Positions 17,218 to 26,240 of a DNA stretch of 64,000 nucleotides are shown here, piece after piece. The stretch is from Saccharibacillus brassicae (lineage in GTDB: Bacteria > Bacillota > Bacilli > Paenibacillales > Paenibacillaceae), in contig NZ_CP041217.1 in assembly GCF_006542275.1 (NCBI RefSeq), forward strand, positions 3,147,501 to 3,211,500. The letters run 5' to 3'. The notes under the pieces were generated by a model that worked only from the letters and a program-made list of their open reading frames with translations, had not been told where the DNA came from and did not search any database. Position numbers and translations under genes: made by a program. Within the stretch, counting starts at the first letter, position 1. Each line of letters opens with the position of its first letter.

Positions 17218-19337
17218 AATTGTTCAACCTCCAATGTGTATTGTTCGATTTTTCTTGCATACAGTTCGCGCATCATGTCGGCGATCTCGCCGCGGAGCAG
17301 TTCCGGCTCGGCCGAAGCGAGCCGGGCGGCGAAGCCGGGCTTGTCGATCAGCGATTTGCTGATCTCCCCGGCCGCCTGGAGGTAGGACTTGCCGCTGCTT
17401 TTCGGCGCGAGCAGCAGGAGGGCCGCTTTGAGCGTAATCGGCTTGTCTTCCGATTCGGCGTCGATGCCTGCCGGGAAGCGGAAGATGCCGAGCGTCAGCC
17501 GCCCGATCACTTCGGAGCGGCAGTGCAGCAGGATCAGTCCGTCCTGCGACAGCACCGTCTCGCCGAGCCGCTCGCGCTCGTGCAGTTCGCGTTCGAGCAC
17601 GTCCGCGTCGGCGGCGCTTTCGGTAAAGCGTTCCGCGATGGCGGCGATCAGCTCGCCGACGCTGCGGGAAGCGAAGCCGTCGGCGATATCGACATGCTTC
17701 ATGAGATCGAGAATGCCATCGAGCGTCCGGCGGTGTTCTTCGAGCGTGCCGACGAGGTCGGCCTGCACGTTATGCCGCGGCTTTTTCTTGACGAACGACC
17801 GCTGCTGCTCGTTCACAAAGCGCCGGATGTTCTCGACGTCATGGAACGAGAGCAGAACCGACACGCGGACGACCGGAGTGTCCGTCTCGACGTCCACCGT
17901 CGAGACGATGAAGTCGGCTTCGTCGTTCTCGGCCGCTTCCGAAGCGGAAGCGAGGCCAATCAGGTTGAACGACGGAAACTCTTTGCGTACCCGGGCCATC
18001 AGCAGCCCGGAAGTACCCATGCCGCTTGCGCAGGCGATCAGCACTTTCGGGGACGGGCGTTCGGCCCGGGCGTATTCGCTCATGGCGCCGATATGCATCG
18101 CGATGTAGCCGACTTCGGAATCCGGCACTTCCCGGTCGACGTAATCGGCGAGCAGCCGCGAACATTTGGCCGCGATCGCGAATACGTCTTCGTACTGTTC
18201 CCGAATCTGCCGGAGCAGCGGATTGCGGATGTCCAGTCCGAGCCGGAGCCGTTCGACGGCAGGCCCGAGATGGTGGACGAAGCCGGCAAACAACTTGCTG
18301 CTGCCTTTGAGTTCGTAGCCGAACTCCGCTTCGGCGGCTTTGAGCATATTGCGTGCAAGCCGGACGAGGTCGAAGCTGACGTAGTCGTAATAATTGTCGC
18401 GTTCGCTGTCGGGGCGCGTCTCGGCTCCCTTCAGGTGCATCGTGATGTAGCCGACTTCGTCTTCGGGAATGTCGATGCCGAGCATCTCTTCCAGCCGGTC
18501 GGCCAGCCGCTGCGCCTGCCCGAATTCGGGCAGGTTCCGCAGGCCGTCCAGCACGCGCGCTTCGATCACGATGCGCTGCCCGGAACGGATACGCTGGAGC
18601 GCCAGCGCCAGATGAACCGCCAGTCCGATATAGGCGCTGTCCGTCAGCTTCAGGTCGAGGCTTTGTTCCAGCTCTTCGACCATCCGCTGGAGCTGGAGGG
18701 CGCCTTCTTCGTCGATCAGGTTCAGCAGGCGGCTGCGGATATGGGCGCGGACCCGTTCCGGGTCGGCCGCAGGGTCCGCGGGCAATTCGCTCAGCAGCCC
18801 GGCCACCTGGTCTTCGGCGATACTTTCGTAGACCAGCTGGATCAGGGCGGAGCGGATCGCGTTCTCGCTGCCTTCCACGTAGACGCCGTATCCCGGTTTG
18901 CGGATCAGGCGGAGACCGAACGGTTCCAGCCAATGTTCCGCGCGGTCGAGATCGGCGCTCAGCGTGCTTTCGGTCACTTTGAACTGTGAAGCAAAACTGT
19001 ACGATTTGACAGGTTCGGCCGCGAGCAGCAGCTCGCTGATCAGGAAGTAATGCCGTTCGTCCTTGCTGTAATCCCTGACCGGACCTGCCGCGCTCAGTTC
19101 TTCTATGAGGGCGTCCAGCTGGGGAGGAGCGGCTTCCAGTCTGACTCCGGCGCCCGGTTTGCGGATCAAGGAAGCTCCTCTTGCCGAGAGCCAGTGTTCC
19201 ACGCCGGGAAGTTCGCGTTTGATCGTTCTTTCGCTGACGTCCAATTCATCCGACAGATCCCGTACCGTAACGAACCCTTCCCGTGAAGCGAGAAGACGCT
19301 TCAGGATCGGCAGTAGTCGCCCGGTCGGTTTGTCCAC
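17214..19337 (-). CDS. mtlR: Mannitol operon activator MtlR (PRD-containing, BglG-type)
   Basis: 707 residues with a GTG start and AAAGGAGG. Order: N-terminal HTH domains (about 10-170, including VRDLSDELDVSERTIKREL), two PTS regulation domains with conserved histidines (about 180-400), an EIIB-like domain with Cys in IACASGMGTSGLL, and a C-terminal EIIA-like domain (about 560-700). Phosphorylation by the PTS tunes activation of mtl genes. Here it is the first gene of the mtlR-mtlA-mtlD transcript and carries a cre site upstream. Confidence 0.94.
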   Translation of the reverse strand: MDKPTGRLLPILKRLLASREGFVTVRDLSDELDVSERTIKRELPGVEHWLSARGASLIRKPGAGVRLEAAPPQLDALIEELSAAGPVRDYSKDERHYFLISELLLAAEPVKSYSFASQFKVTESTLSADLDRAEHWLEPFGLRLIRKPGYGVYVEGSENAIRSALIQLVYESIAEDQVAGLLSELPADPAADPERVRAHIRSRLLNLIDEEGALQLQRMVEELEQSLDLKLTDSAYIGLAVHLALALQRIRSGQRIVIEARVLDGLRNLPEFGQAQRLADRLEEMLGIDIPEDEVGYITMHLKGAETRPDSERDNYYDYVSFDLVRLARNMLKAAEAEFGYELKGSSKLFAGFVHHLGPAVERLRLGLDIRNPLLRQIREQYEDVFAIAAKCSRLLADYVDREVPDSEVGYIAMHIGAMSEYARAERPSPKVLIACASGMGTSGLLMARVRKEFPSFNLIGLASASEAAENDEADFIVSTVDVETDTPVVRVSVLLSFHDVENIRRFVNEQQRSFVKKKPRHNVQADLVGTLEEHRRTLDGILDLMKHVDIADGFASRSVGELIAAIAERFTESAADADVLERELHERERLGETVLSQDGLILLHCRSEVIGRLTLGIFRFPAGIDAESEDKPITLKAALLLLAPKSSGKSYLQAAGEISKSLIDKPGFAARLASAEPELLRGEIADMMRELYARKIEQYTLEVEQL

Positions 19338-19367
19338 GCGGATTCCTCCTTTTGCACACCCTCTTTT

Positions 19368-19382
19368 TTGAAAACGGTATCA
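19368..19382 (-). promoter_or_regulatory. CcpA cre site upstream of mtlR
   Basis: TTGAAAACGGTATCA matches the consensus WTGNAANCGNWNNCW at every position. It lies 31 bp before the mtlR start, where bound CcpA would block expression, as expected for carbon catabolite repression of mannitol use. Confidence 0.7.
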
Positions 19383-19790
19383 TTTCCCCCGTAACAGGGA
19401 GGAGACGAATCGCCGCGATAAAAGCCACAGGCTGCAAGATCTCGTCTTCTAATCAAATTTTAAGCACCCCGCTTCGGATTGGCAAAGGAAAGATGCCGGA
19501 ATTTGTCCCGAATCAACCAGTGACAAAGCCGAACAACGGCGGGCCATCCCTTTACCGGACAAAAGAATTCCATTCCATTATTACTCAAAGCAGCAGGAAA
19601 TCAATCAGTTTCCGGGTGAAAACGTGCATGTTTTTTCATGGCTTTCAACCTACTTAATGTTTTGATATATGTATGAGATGGATTTTGATGGGATTCAAGA
19701 AGATGAGTATGAAAAAAGGCCCGCTCTTGCTTCGCTTGCGATACTCGGGTATCGCGGCGGCTTTTTGCGTTTTTGCTAAGGAGGGGAAAG
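19383..19790. other. Intergenic region between mtlR and a truncated gene
   Basis: 408 bp. It should contain the mtlR promoter (minus strand), but I could not fix convincing -35 and -10 boxes. No gene was recognised. Confidence 0.4.
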
Positions 19791-20078
19791 ATGGCGGGCG
19801 ATTTCGAAAAGATCTATGCGACTTGGTTGGCGATGCAGATCGAAGGCGAAAAAGGCTTTCGGCGGCGGGAACTTCTGCAAAAGGGACCGGGACACGGTAC
19901 GATCGAATTTTTACGGCACATTTGGTTTCCGACGGTAGGGCATCTGGACGATCTGCATGCGGAATGGGAAGTGCGCGATGATCATGGCGGTTACCGTTAC
20001 GTCGATTTGGCTTATCGGCGCGGTGGAGCCAAAAGACGGGACGGCAAAGCGGCAAAATTGAGCGGCACGGAATTCTAG
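19791..20078 (+). pseudogene. Short ORF resembling a truncated Paenibacillus endonuclease-like gene
   Basis: 95 residues from an ATG with a very good AAGGAGGGG site. The start (MAGDFEKIYATWLAMQI) and the HLHAEWEVRDDHGGYRYVDLAY-type stretch (read in pieces) resemble the N-terminal half of a nuclease-fold protein common in Paenibacillus genomes. In those relatives, as I recall them, the domain continues well past this point. Here it ends in a basic, non-conserved tail and a stop, just before a repeat-rich region. I read it as a 5' remnant; a short functional gene is possible. Confidence 0.4.
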
Positions 20079-20196
20079 CGGATCGAGGCGACGCTTAGCG
20101 GCCGATTTGGAACGCTTGAGCATTCTAACGGATTCAGATGACGCTTAGAAGGGAATACGGTTTGTTTTTGGCGGAAAAAGAGGGCAAAAAAGCGGC

Positions 20197-20268
20197 TAAC
20201 GGAACTAAAATCCGTTAAAAGGCGCGAAAGGGTTGATTCGGCGCTCTAACGGACATACAATCCGTTAG
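20197..20268. repeat. Two TAACGGA-N7-TCCGTTA palindromes
   Basis: TAACGGA-ACTAAAA-TCCGTTA at 20197-20217 and CTAACGGA-CATACAA-TCCGTTAG at 20246-20268. They have the same arms and the same 7-nt loop length with different loop sequences. Related partial copies lie at about 20130-20147 and 13389-13570, which suggests a dispersed palindromic intergenic repeat family. Confidence 0.7.
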
Positions 20269-20270
20269 CC

Positions 20271-20420
20271 GAGCCGAGCCGAGCCGAGCCGAGCCGAGCC
20301 GAGCCGAGCCGAGCCGAGCCGAGCCGAGCCGAGCCGAGCCGAGCCGAGCCGAGCCGAGCCGAGCCGAGCCGAGCCGAGCCGAGCCGAGCCGAGCCGAGCC
20401 GAGCCGAGCCGAGCCGAGCC
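20271..20420. repeat. Pentanucleotide microsatellite (GAGCC)30
   Basis: Thirty uninterrupted, identical GAGCC units (150 bp), beginning directly at the end of the TCCGTTAGCC palindrome arm and ending at GGGGGAGTGG. Because the unit is 5 bp, every reading frame gives a 5-residue repeat (Ala-Arg-Leu-Gly-Ser on the minus strand). ORFs drawn through it are therefore not evidence of a gene. Confidence 0.97.
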
Positions 20421-20540
20421 GGGGGAGTGGCCTGGTTTGCCGGCGAACTGCCATTCTTGGCAGCAGCCTTGGTTCTGCCCTGGTCTTCGCCCTTGTCTTC
20501 GTCCGGCGAGAAGCTTGCCTGCCTCACTAAATGTGGATCA

Positions 20541-20690
20541 AAAGTCAGCATTTCGTCAGTAAAAAGCGCCCAGGGAGCGAAAAGCTGACCAAAAGTCAGC
20601 AATCTGCCGCATTTAGGCTGTCCAATAGCTGTTTTGGCCTAAATTGCTGACCGCAAGTCAACATTGTGCCAAAAAAAGCCGCATCCAAAG
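20541..20690. repeat. Degenerate GCTGAC/GTCAGC inverted repeats
   Basis: Repeated pieces such as GCTGACCAAAAGTCAGC (about 20582-20598), TTGCTGACCGCAAGTCAACA (about 20644-20663) and AAAGTCAGCATTTCGTCAG (about 20543-20561) resemble the stem of the GH65 terminator just beside them. They look like decayed copies of one hairpin. No gene was seen between 20421 and 20983. Confidence 0.55.
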
Positions 20691-20691
20691 A

Positions 20692-20718
20692 AAAAAGCTG
20701 ACCTCAGGTCAGCTTTTT
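20692..20718 (-). terminator. Terminator of the GH65 gene
   Basis: A perfect 12-bp palindrome AAAAAGCTGACC-TCA-GGTCAGCTTTTT, active on either strand, about 270 bp after the GH65 stop codon on the minus strand. Confidence 0.75.
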
Positions 20719-20983
20719 CTTGGATTCGACTCCGCAGCCGCCGCCAATGCGGCCGAGCGTACTCAGCCGCCTCTCCGGCTTCCGCCGTTCGCGCCCGCGT
20801 GCACTATCACCGCAGCCCGGCTTCCGCCGTTCGCGGCGCTCTCTCGCGCAGCCCGCGCGAGCTATCACTGCAGCCCGGCTTCCGCCGGCCGCGCCCTCAC
20901 GCATCTCGCGCGCGCCATCGCCGCACGCGCCATCGCCGCACGCGCCATCGCCGCACGCGCCATCACCGCAGCCCGGCCGCAGC

Positions 20984-23347
20984 CTACTCCGCCGCCTCCC
21001 CGGCTTCCGCCGCCTGCGGAGCGCCTTCGTGCGGGTCGCGCTCGCCGGAGACGCTGTCGCCTGCGGCAAGGTCGAGCTCGCGGCCGTACAGCGTCAGCGA
21101 AGCCGCCGCCGGGCCTTCGTTGCGCACGGTCGTGCGGCCGCCGGCCACGGTCACCTGCAGCCGCGCGCCGCGGAAGCCGACCTTGAACGACAGCGACGTC
21201 CAGCTGTCTGGGCTGAACGGGTTCAGGATCAGGCGTCCGCCGAGGACGCGCAGACCGCCGAAGCCGTGAACGACGGACATCCACGTGCCGGCCATGCTCG
21301 TCGTGTGGCAGCCGTCTTCGGTGTCGTTGTTGTAGTTGTCGAGGTCGAGCCGCGATGTGCGCAGGTACATCTCGTACGCTTTTTCCGTATAGCCGAGTTC
21401 GCTCGCCAGAATCGCGTGCACGCACGGCGACAGCGAGGACTCGTGTACCGTGATCGGTTCGTAGAAGTCGAAGTTGCGGCGCTTCGTCTCCAGGTCGTAC
21501 CGGTCGCCGAGGAAGAACAGCCCCTGCAGCACGTCCGCCTGCTTGATGTAGCACGAGCGTAGGATGCGGTCCCACGACCAGTTCTGGTTGATCGGCAGAT
21601 GGGCGGGATCGAGCTGCGCCACCGGCAGGATGTCTTTGTCCAGGAAGCCGTCCTGCTGAAGGAACACGCCGGTCTCCGGATCTTCGGCCAGCAGCATGCG
21701 CGCCGCGATGTCTTTCCATTTGGACGTTTCTTCGTCCTTCAGGCCGATTCGCTCCGCCACGGCGGCAAACGCTTCCGGCTGCTCGTGCTTCAGCTTGTTG
21801 GCGACCTGAAGCGTGTATTCCAGCGTCCAGGCGGCCATCCGGTTCGTGTACCAGTTGTTGTTGACGTTGTTCTCGTATTCGTTCGGGCCGGTGACGCCGA
21901 GAATCAGGTAAGCGCCGCGGCGCTCGGAATAGTTCACCCGCTCTTCCCAGAAGCGCGACAGTTCGGCCAGCACTTCGAAGCCGTATTCGCCGAGGTAGGC
22001 GAAATCGCCGGTGTATTCGACATAGTTGTGGATGGCGTAGGCGATCGCGCCGTTGCGGTGAATTTCTTCGAACGTGATCTCCCACTCGTTGTGGCATTCT
22101 TCGCCGTTCATCGTCACCATCGGATACAGCGCGCCTTTGGCAAAGCCCAGCTTGGCCGCGTTTTCTTTCGCTTTTTCCAGATGCTTGTAACGGTAGATCA
22201 GCAGGTTGCGCGCGACGTTCTGATCGGCGGTGCTCAGATAGAACGGCAGGCAGTACGCTTCGGTATCCCAGTAGGTGCTGCCGCCGTATTTTTCGCCCGT
22301 AAAGCCTTTGGGTCCGATGTTCAGCCGGTCGTCTTCGCCCGTGTACGTCTGGTGCAGCTGGAAAATATTGAACCGGATCGCCTGCTGCGCGGTCTCGTCG
22401 CCTTCGATGGCAACATCGCCGTCGCGCCATTTCTCCGCCCACGCTTCGCGCTGGCCGTCCAGCAGGGCGTCGAAGCCGCGCTCCAGCGCTTCGTTTGCCA
22501 GCTGCCGCGCCGTGTCGCCGAGCGCTTCCGGCTCGTAATCGCGCGAAGTGACGTTGGCGACGTATTTGCTGAGCGTGATCGTCTGATCCGCTTCGGCCCG
22601 CAGCGACAGCGAGAGGCCCGCGAACTTGTCCCGCTTATGCGTCTCGGCTTCCACGTGGAACTCCTGGTTCGGGTCGCCGGTCGCCGCCAGCTCGTACACC
22701 ATATGCGACGCGACGCGGAAATCCAGCTTTTTGGTGCGCACTTCGACGCAGGCATGATCGACGGCCGCGTGCTGCGACACCGTATCCCAAAACTTTTCCT
22801 CGTAATTGGAATCTTTGTTCGCGACGTCGGCGTCGAGATACGGGGTCAGCTTGAGCTGCGCCGGCTCGCCGAGCGGAGTGACCGAGTAGCGGATCGCGCC
22901 GATCTCTTTGAACGGCACGCTCACGAAGCGCAGCGATTCGACGCGTACCTTCCGGCCGCTCGGAAGCACGGCCGTGAACGAGCGGCTCAGCGTCCCTTCG
23001 CGCATATCGAGCGTCCGCACGAAATCTTCCGCCGAAGCCGTCGACAGATCCAGCGTTTCGCCGTCGACTTCCACGTCGATGCCGATCCAGTTGACGGAGT
23101 TCAGCACTTTGGCGAAGTATTCGGGATACCCGTTTTTCCACCAGCCGACCCGCGTCTTGTCCGGATAATACACGCCCGCCATGTAGCTGCCCTGCAGCGA
23201 AGGCCCGCCATAAGCTTCTTCGAAGTTCGCCCGCTGCCCCATGTAGCCGTTGCCGATGCTGAATACACTTTCGGATACCTCGTTGAGCTGCGGGTCGAAG
23301 CCTTCTTCGACAATCTGCCATGCGTTGACTTTCAGGTACGGTCTCAT
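20984..23347 (-). CDS. Glycoside hydrolase family 65 disaccharide phosphorylase (maltose/kojibiose/nigerose type)
   Basis: 787 residues, the usual GH65 length. An N-terminal beta-sandwich (about 1-270) is followed by an (alpha/alpha)6 barrel. The general-acid region TGPNEYENNVNNNWYTNR places the likely catalytic Glu near residue 490, matching maltose phosphorylase. GEECHNEWEITFEEIHR and CHTTSMAGTW are further family segments. The enzyme phosphorolyses an alpha-linked glucose disaccharide to beta-glucose 1-phosphate and glucose. Linkage specificity cannot be settled by eye. It follows the LacI-type gene and is probably controlled by it. Confidence 0.88.
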   Translation of the reverse strand: MRPYLKVNAWQIVEEGFDPQLNEVSESVFSIGNGYMGQRANFEEAYGGPSLQGSYMAGVYYPDKTRVGWWKNGYPEYFAKVLNSVNWIGIDVEVDGETLDLSTASAEDFVRTLDMREGTLSRSFTAVLPSGRKVRVESLRFVSVPFKEIGAIRYSVTPLGEPAQLKLTPYLDADVANKDSNYEEKFWDTVSQHAAVDHACVEVRTKKLDFRVASHMVYELAATGDPNQEFHVEAETHKRDKFAGLSLSLRAEADQTITLSKYVANVTSRDYEPEALGDTARQLANEALERGFDALLDGQREAWAEKWRDGDVAIEGDETAQQAIRFNIFQLHQTYTGEDDRLNIGPKGFTGEKYGGSTYWDTEAYCLPFYLSTADQNVARNLLIYRYKHLEKAKENAAKLGFAKGALYPMVTMNGEECHNEWEITFEEIHRNGAIAYAIHNYVEYTGDFAYLGEYGFEVLAELSRFWEERVNYSERRGAYLILGVTGPNEYENNVNNNWYTNRMAAWTLEYTLQVANKLKHEQPEAFAAVAERIGLKDEETSKWKDIAARMLLAEDPETGVFLQQDGFLDKDILPVAQLDPAHLPINQNWSWDRILRSCYIKQADVLQGLFFLGDRYDLETKRRNFDFYEPITVHESSLSPCVHAILASELGYTEKAYEMYLRTSRLDLDNYNNDTEDGCHTTSMAGTWMSVVHGFGGLRVLGGRLILNPFSPDSWTSLSFKVGFRGARLQVTVAGGRTTVRNEGPAAASLTLYGRELDLAAGDSVSGERDPHEGAPQAAEAGEAAE

Positions 23348-23404
23348 CGCTGGATCTCTCCTCGTTTAGGTAATGTTGAAGCCGGGTGAAGCGGATACAT
23401 TTAT

Positions 23405-23475
23405 GTGAAAAAAAAGCCGGAAAACGGCCGCGCACGCAGGGGGAAGGTGGGAAAAGCGAACGGCCCGGCTTTTTG
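23405..23475 (-). terminator. Long hairpin between the LacI-type gene and GH65
   Basis: On the minus strand CAAAAAGCCGG and CCGGCTTTTTTTT flank a 46-nt interior with further GC pairing, ending in a T8 run. It would separate regulator and phosphorylase transcripts, at least in part. Confidence 0.6.
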
Positions 23476-23477
23476 TG

Positions 23478-23487
23478 CAAACGTTTG
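23478..23487. promoter_or_regulatory. LacI-family operator candidate CAAACGTTTG
   Basis: A perfect 10-bp palindrome with the central CG typical of LacI/GalR-family operators, between the regulator's stop codon and the GH65 start. It is the obvious candidate binding site for the adjacent regulator. Confidence 0.5.
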
Positions 23488-23526
23488 AACTGCACGGCAG
23501 GGAAAGGCGGCGCAGAGCCGCGAACC

Positions 23527-24552
23527 TCAGTCGGCGCGGCCCGAGGACTGCCGAACGATCAGGCGGTGCGGCACGATCTGCCGCTTGGGCGCCTGTTCGT
23601 CCGCCGCAGGCTGCACGGCCGCGATCAGGCTGCCGGAAGCGGCGCGGCCCAGCTCGTAGATGCCGATATCGACGCTGCTGATCGGCGGGTTCGCAAGCTC
23701 CGCGAGCGCCAGGTTGTTGAAGCTGACGAGGCTTAGATCCTGCGGCACGCGCAGGTTCAGCTCCGGCAGACCGCGCAGCACGCCGAGTGCCACGAAGTCG
23801 TCGACGACGAGCAGCGCGCTCGGGCGCTCGTCCAGGCGCATGAGCAGCGACATGGCACGCACGCCGCTGTCCTGCAGGAATTCGCCTTCGACGATCCATT
23901 CGCCCCGCACCGGAAGGCCCGCTTCCGCAAGCGCCCGGCGATAGCCTTCCAGCCGGTCGGCGGACACGACGAGTTCCGGCGGGCCGCCGACGAAGCCGAT
24001 CCGCGTATGGCCGAGCGCGATCAGGTGGTTCGCCGCGTCGTAAGCGGCGCGGACGTTGTCGGTATCGACCGAGCGGACGTCCGGATACTGCGGGCTGCGT
24101 CCGACGAGCACGAACGGGAAGTCCCGTTCGCGCAGGAATTCCACGACCGGGTCGTCGCGCCGGGAATACAGCAGGATGACGCCGTCGACGCGCCGGCCGT
24201 TGACCAGGCGCGCGACCGCTTCGATCTCTTCGGTGGCGCTTGCGCCCGGGCTGATCAGTACGTCATACCCGTCATGGGCCGCCTGGGCGACGATGCCGCG
24301 GATCAACTCCATGAAAAACAAATTCAGGAACAGCTCTTCCGCCGGCTTGGGCAGCACGACGCACAGGCTGCGGGTCGTGCGGGAGACGAGGCTTTTGGCC
24401 ATCAGGTTCGGATGGTAGCCCATCTCCTGCATGATCTCGCGCACTTTGCGGGCCGTGGCGGCGCTGATGCGCGGATGATTGGAGAGTACCCGGGACACGG
24501 TGGAAGGCGAGACGCCGGCCTCTCGGGCGACGTCCTTGATAGTGACGGGCAA
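23527..24552 (-). CDS. LacI-family transcriptional regulator
   Basis: 341 residues from a TTG start with AAGGAGGGG 7 nt upstream, giving the classic LacI opening PVTIKDVAREAGVSPSTVSRV. An upstream ATG at 24624 would add 24 non-family residues. The HTH and hinge helix (about 1-60) are followed by a periplasmic-binding-like effector domain. The gene precedes the GH65 phosphorylase on the same strand, so it probably represses it until an alpha-glucobiose is present. Confidence 0.9.
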   Translation of the reverse strand: MPVTIKDVAREAGVSPSTVSRVLSNHPRISAATARKVREIMQEMGYHPNLMAKSLVSRTTRSLCVVLPKPAEELFLNLFFMELIRGIVAQAAHDGYDVLISPGASATEEIEAVARLVNGRRVDGVILLYSRRDDPVVEFLRERDFPFVLVGRSPQYPDVRSVDTDNVRAAYDAANHLIALGHTRIGFVGGPPELVVSADRLEGYRRALAEAGLPVRGEWIVEGEFLQDSGVRAMSLLMRLDERPSALLVVDDFVALGVLRGLPELNLRVPQDLSLVSFNNLALAELANPPISSVDIGIYELGRAASGSLIAAVQPAADEQAPKRQIVPHRLIVRQSSGRAD

Positions 24553-24785
24553 ACGGGCCCCTCCTTTTTCGATGACGTAGGACTGCGCCTCTCCGCTTGG
24601 GAAGGCGCTCTCTTTCGTCTTCATATTAGTTCAAACCGATAAGCTTGTAAACGAAACCTTTTTGGCTGCGAACACGGGCATGCGGCCAAAAGAGCCCGGC
24701 TCGGGAACAACGCCGACGCCAAAAAGCCCGCGCACGCCCGAATGGGGCGGCGCGGGCCGCGGTCTAGCGCAGGAACAGGGAAGCT

Positions 24786-26240
24786 TCAGGAGAAGGGACG
24801 CCTGGGACGCCCCGATCTGGCGAATACGAACCGGCTTCGTCCTTCGGCTTTGGCTTGGTAGAGCGCTTCGTCGGCGCGGCCGATCAGGTCGTGCGCGCTC
24901 GTGTTCTCGCCGGGGTACAGCGTGCAGCCCCCAATACTGATCGTGATCTGGTCGGAGACGGCGGAGTAGCGGTGCGGGATCGAGAGCGAGCGTACGCTTT
25001 CGAGCATCAGTTCGGCGATCTGCTGCGCTTCCTGCTCGCTGTGGCCCGGCAGGATGATCGCGAACTCTTCGCCGCCGTAGCGGGCGGTGAAGCCGAAATG
25101 GGCCAGCGCTTCGGATTCGAGCTTGGGCGCGACGGTGCGCAGCACCATGTCTCCGCCGAGATGGCCGTAGTTGTCGTTGTACGCTTTGAAAAAGTCGATA
25201 TCGATCATCAGCAGCGACAAATGTTCTTTTTGCCGCTGGGGAGCGTTCAGTTCCTGCCGCAGCACTTCGTCGAACTTGCGCCGGTTGGCGATACGGGTGA
25301 GGGCGTCGATGCCGGCCAGCTCTTTGAGCTGTTCGTTCGCTTCCTCCAGGGCGCACTTCGATTCTTCGAGTTCTTCATGCTGGCGGGTGAGGCGAAGAAA
25401 CAGTTTGTTGACCTCGCTGACGATCGACAGCAGCACGACGGTCGACGCGATCAGCGAATCGACGCGCGATCCGTACCAGCCCAGCGTGTAGCGTTCGCCG
25501 GCCGCAAGGCTCAGCGTAATGCCGAGCAGAAAAGCCAGCACGGCGACGCTCAGCCAGACGCGCAGCACGCCGCGTTCCTTGTACGGAAAGATCGAGAAGA
25601 CGAAAGCGAGCGCGCAGAACGCCCAGACGACCGGCCCGATGCCGGAATCGATCAGCCTGCGGTAGCTGCCGCCTTCGACCAGCACGGGCAGCAGTCCCTG
25701 TCCCGCCGTCGCGAGCACCAGCAGCAGCAGGGCGACAGTCAGCACGATGCCTGTTGCGGCCAGCAAATAACGCGGCAGCAGACGCATCGGAAGAACCGGA
25801 AGCTTCGCGCGCAGCGACCAGAAAAAAGCGAGAATGCCGATCGGGAACAGCGTATGCCAGAATCCCCAGAGCCACGAAGCGGTCTGCGGTCCCGAAGCGA
25901 GAAAGCCCGAAGCCGGCAGCATATCGGTCAGCGCAAGCAGATAACACAAGCTGAGCAGGCCGGTGAGCAGGAACGTGCAGGCCAGCAGCAGCAGCGGCAC
26001 GATCCGCGACACGCGGAACTGGTTGAACAGGATAAAGGCCGTCAAAATATCGCCCATGATTCCCCACGCGCTGAGCACCGGAAAAAACGAGGCCATAACG
26101 GGCAGGCGCACTTGGGCGAAAAAGAGCGCTGCCGCCGTAAAGGAAACCATGATCAGCGACAAAGCGAGCGCAACCCGCCGCTGACGCGGACTGATATGGA
26201 AAAGCTGATCCTGCGAGTCCCTGTAAAATAAAATGTTCAA
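24786..26240 (-). CDS. Membrane diguanylate cyclase (GGDEF domain)
   Basis: About 484 residues. I choose the TTG at 26240, which follows GGAAGG by 7 nt and begins (M)NILFYRDSQ; the ATG at 26384 has no ribosome site. Eight or so hydrophobic helices form a MASE-like membrane sensor (about 25-290), then a short coiled coil (EELEESKCALEEANEQLKEL) and a GGDEF domain with the intact signature RYGGEEFAIILPG. It should make cyclic-di-GMP. The signal sensed is unknown. Confidence 0.88.
   Translation of the reverse strand: MNILFYRDSQDQLFHISPRQRRVALALSLIMVSFTAAALFFAQVRLPVMASFFPVLSAWGIMGDILTAFILFNQFRVSRIVPLLLLACTFLLTGLLSLCYLLALTDMLPASGFLASGPQTASWLWGFWHTLFPIGILAFFWSLRAKLPVLPMRLLPRYLLAATGIVLTVALLLLVLATAGQGLLPVLVEGGSYRRLIDSGIGPVVWAFCALAFVFSIFPYKERGVLRVWLSVAVLAFLLGITLSLAAGERYTLGWYGSRVDSLIASTVVLLSIVSEVNKLFLRLTRQHEELEESKCALEEANEQLKELAGIDALTRIANRRKFDEVLRQELNAPQRQKEHLSLLMIDIDFFKAYNDNYGHLGGDMVLRTVAPKLESEALAHFGFTARYGGEEFAIILPGHSEQEAQQIAELMLESVRSLSIPHRYSAVSDQITISIGGCTLYPGENTSAHDLIGRADEALYQAKAEGRSRFVFARSGRPRRPFS

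Noticed and set aside
14938-17385. Long 815-residue ORF opposite mtlA
   Set aside because: It is antisense to a clear EIICBA mannitol transporter, shows no domain motifs and reflects high-GC codon bias.
20271-20420. CRISPR-like array
   Set aside because: The 5-bp unit is uninterrupted and there are no spacers or cas genes.
20246-20602. Minus-strand ORFs encoding Ala-Arg-Leu-Gly-Ser repeats
   Set aside because: They are translations of the GAGCC microsatellite, open in several frames because the unit has no stop codon. No ribosome site or conserved domain.
21599-23389. 596-residue ORF opposite the GH65 gene
   Set aside because: Antisense shadow of a gene with intact catalytic motifs; no ribosome site or known motif.
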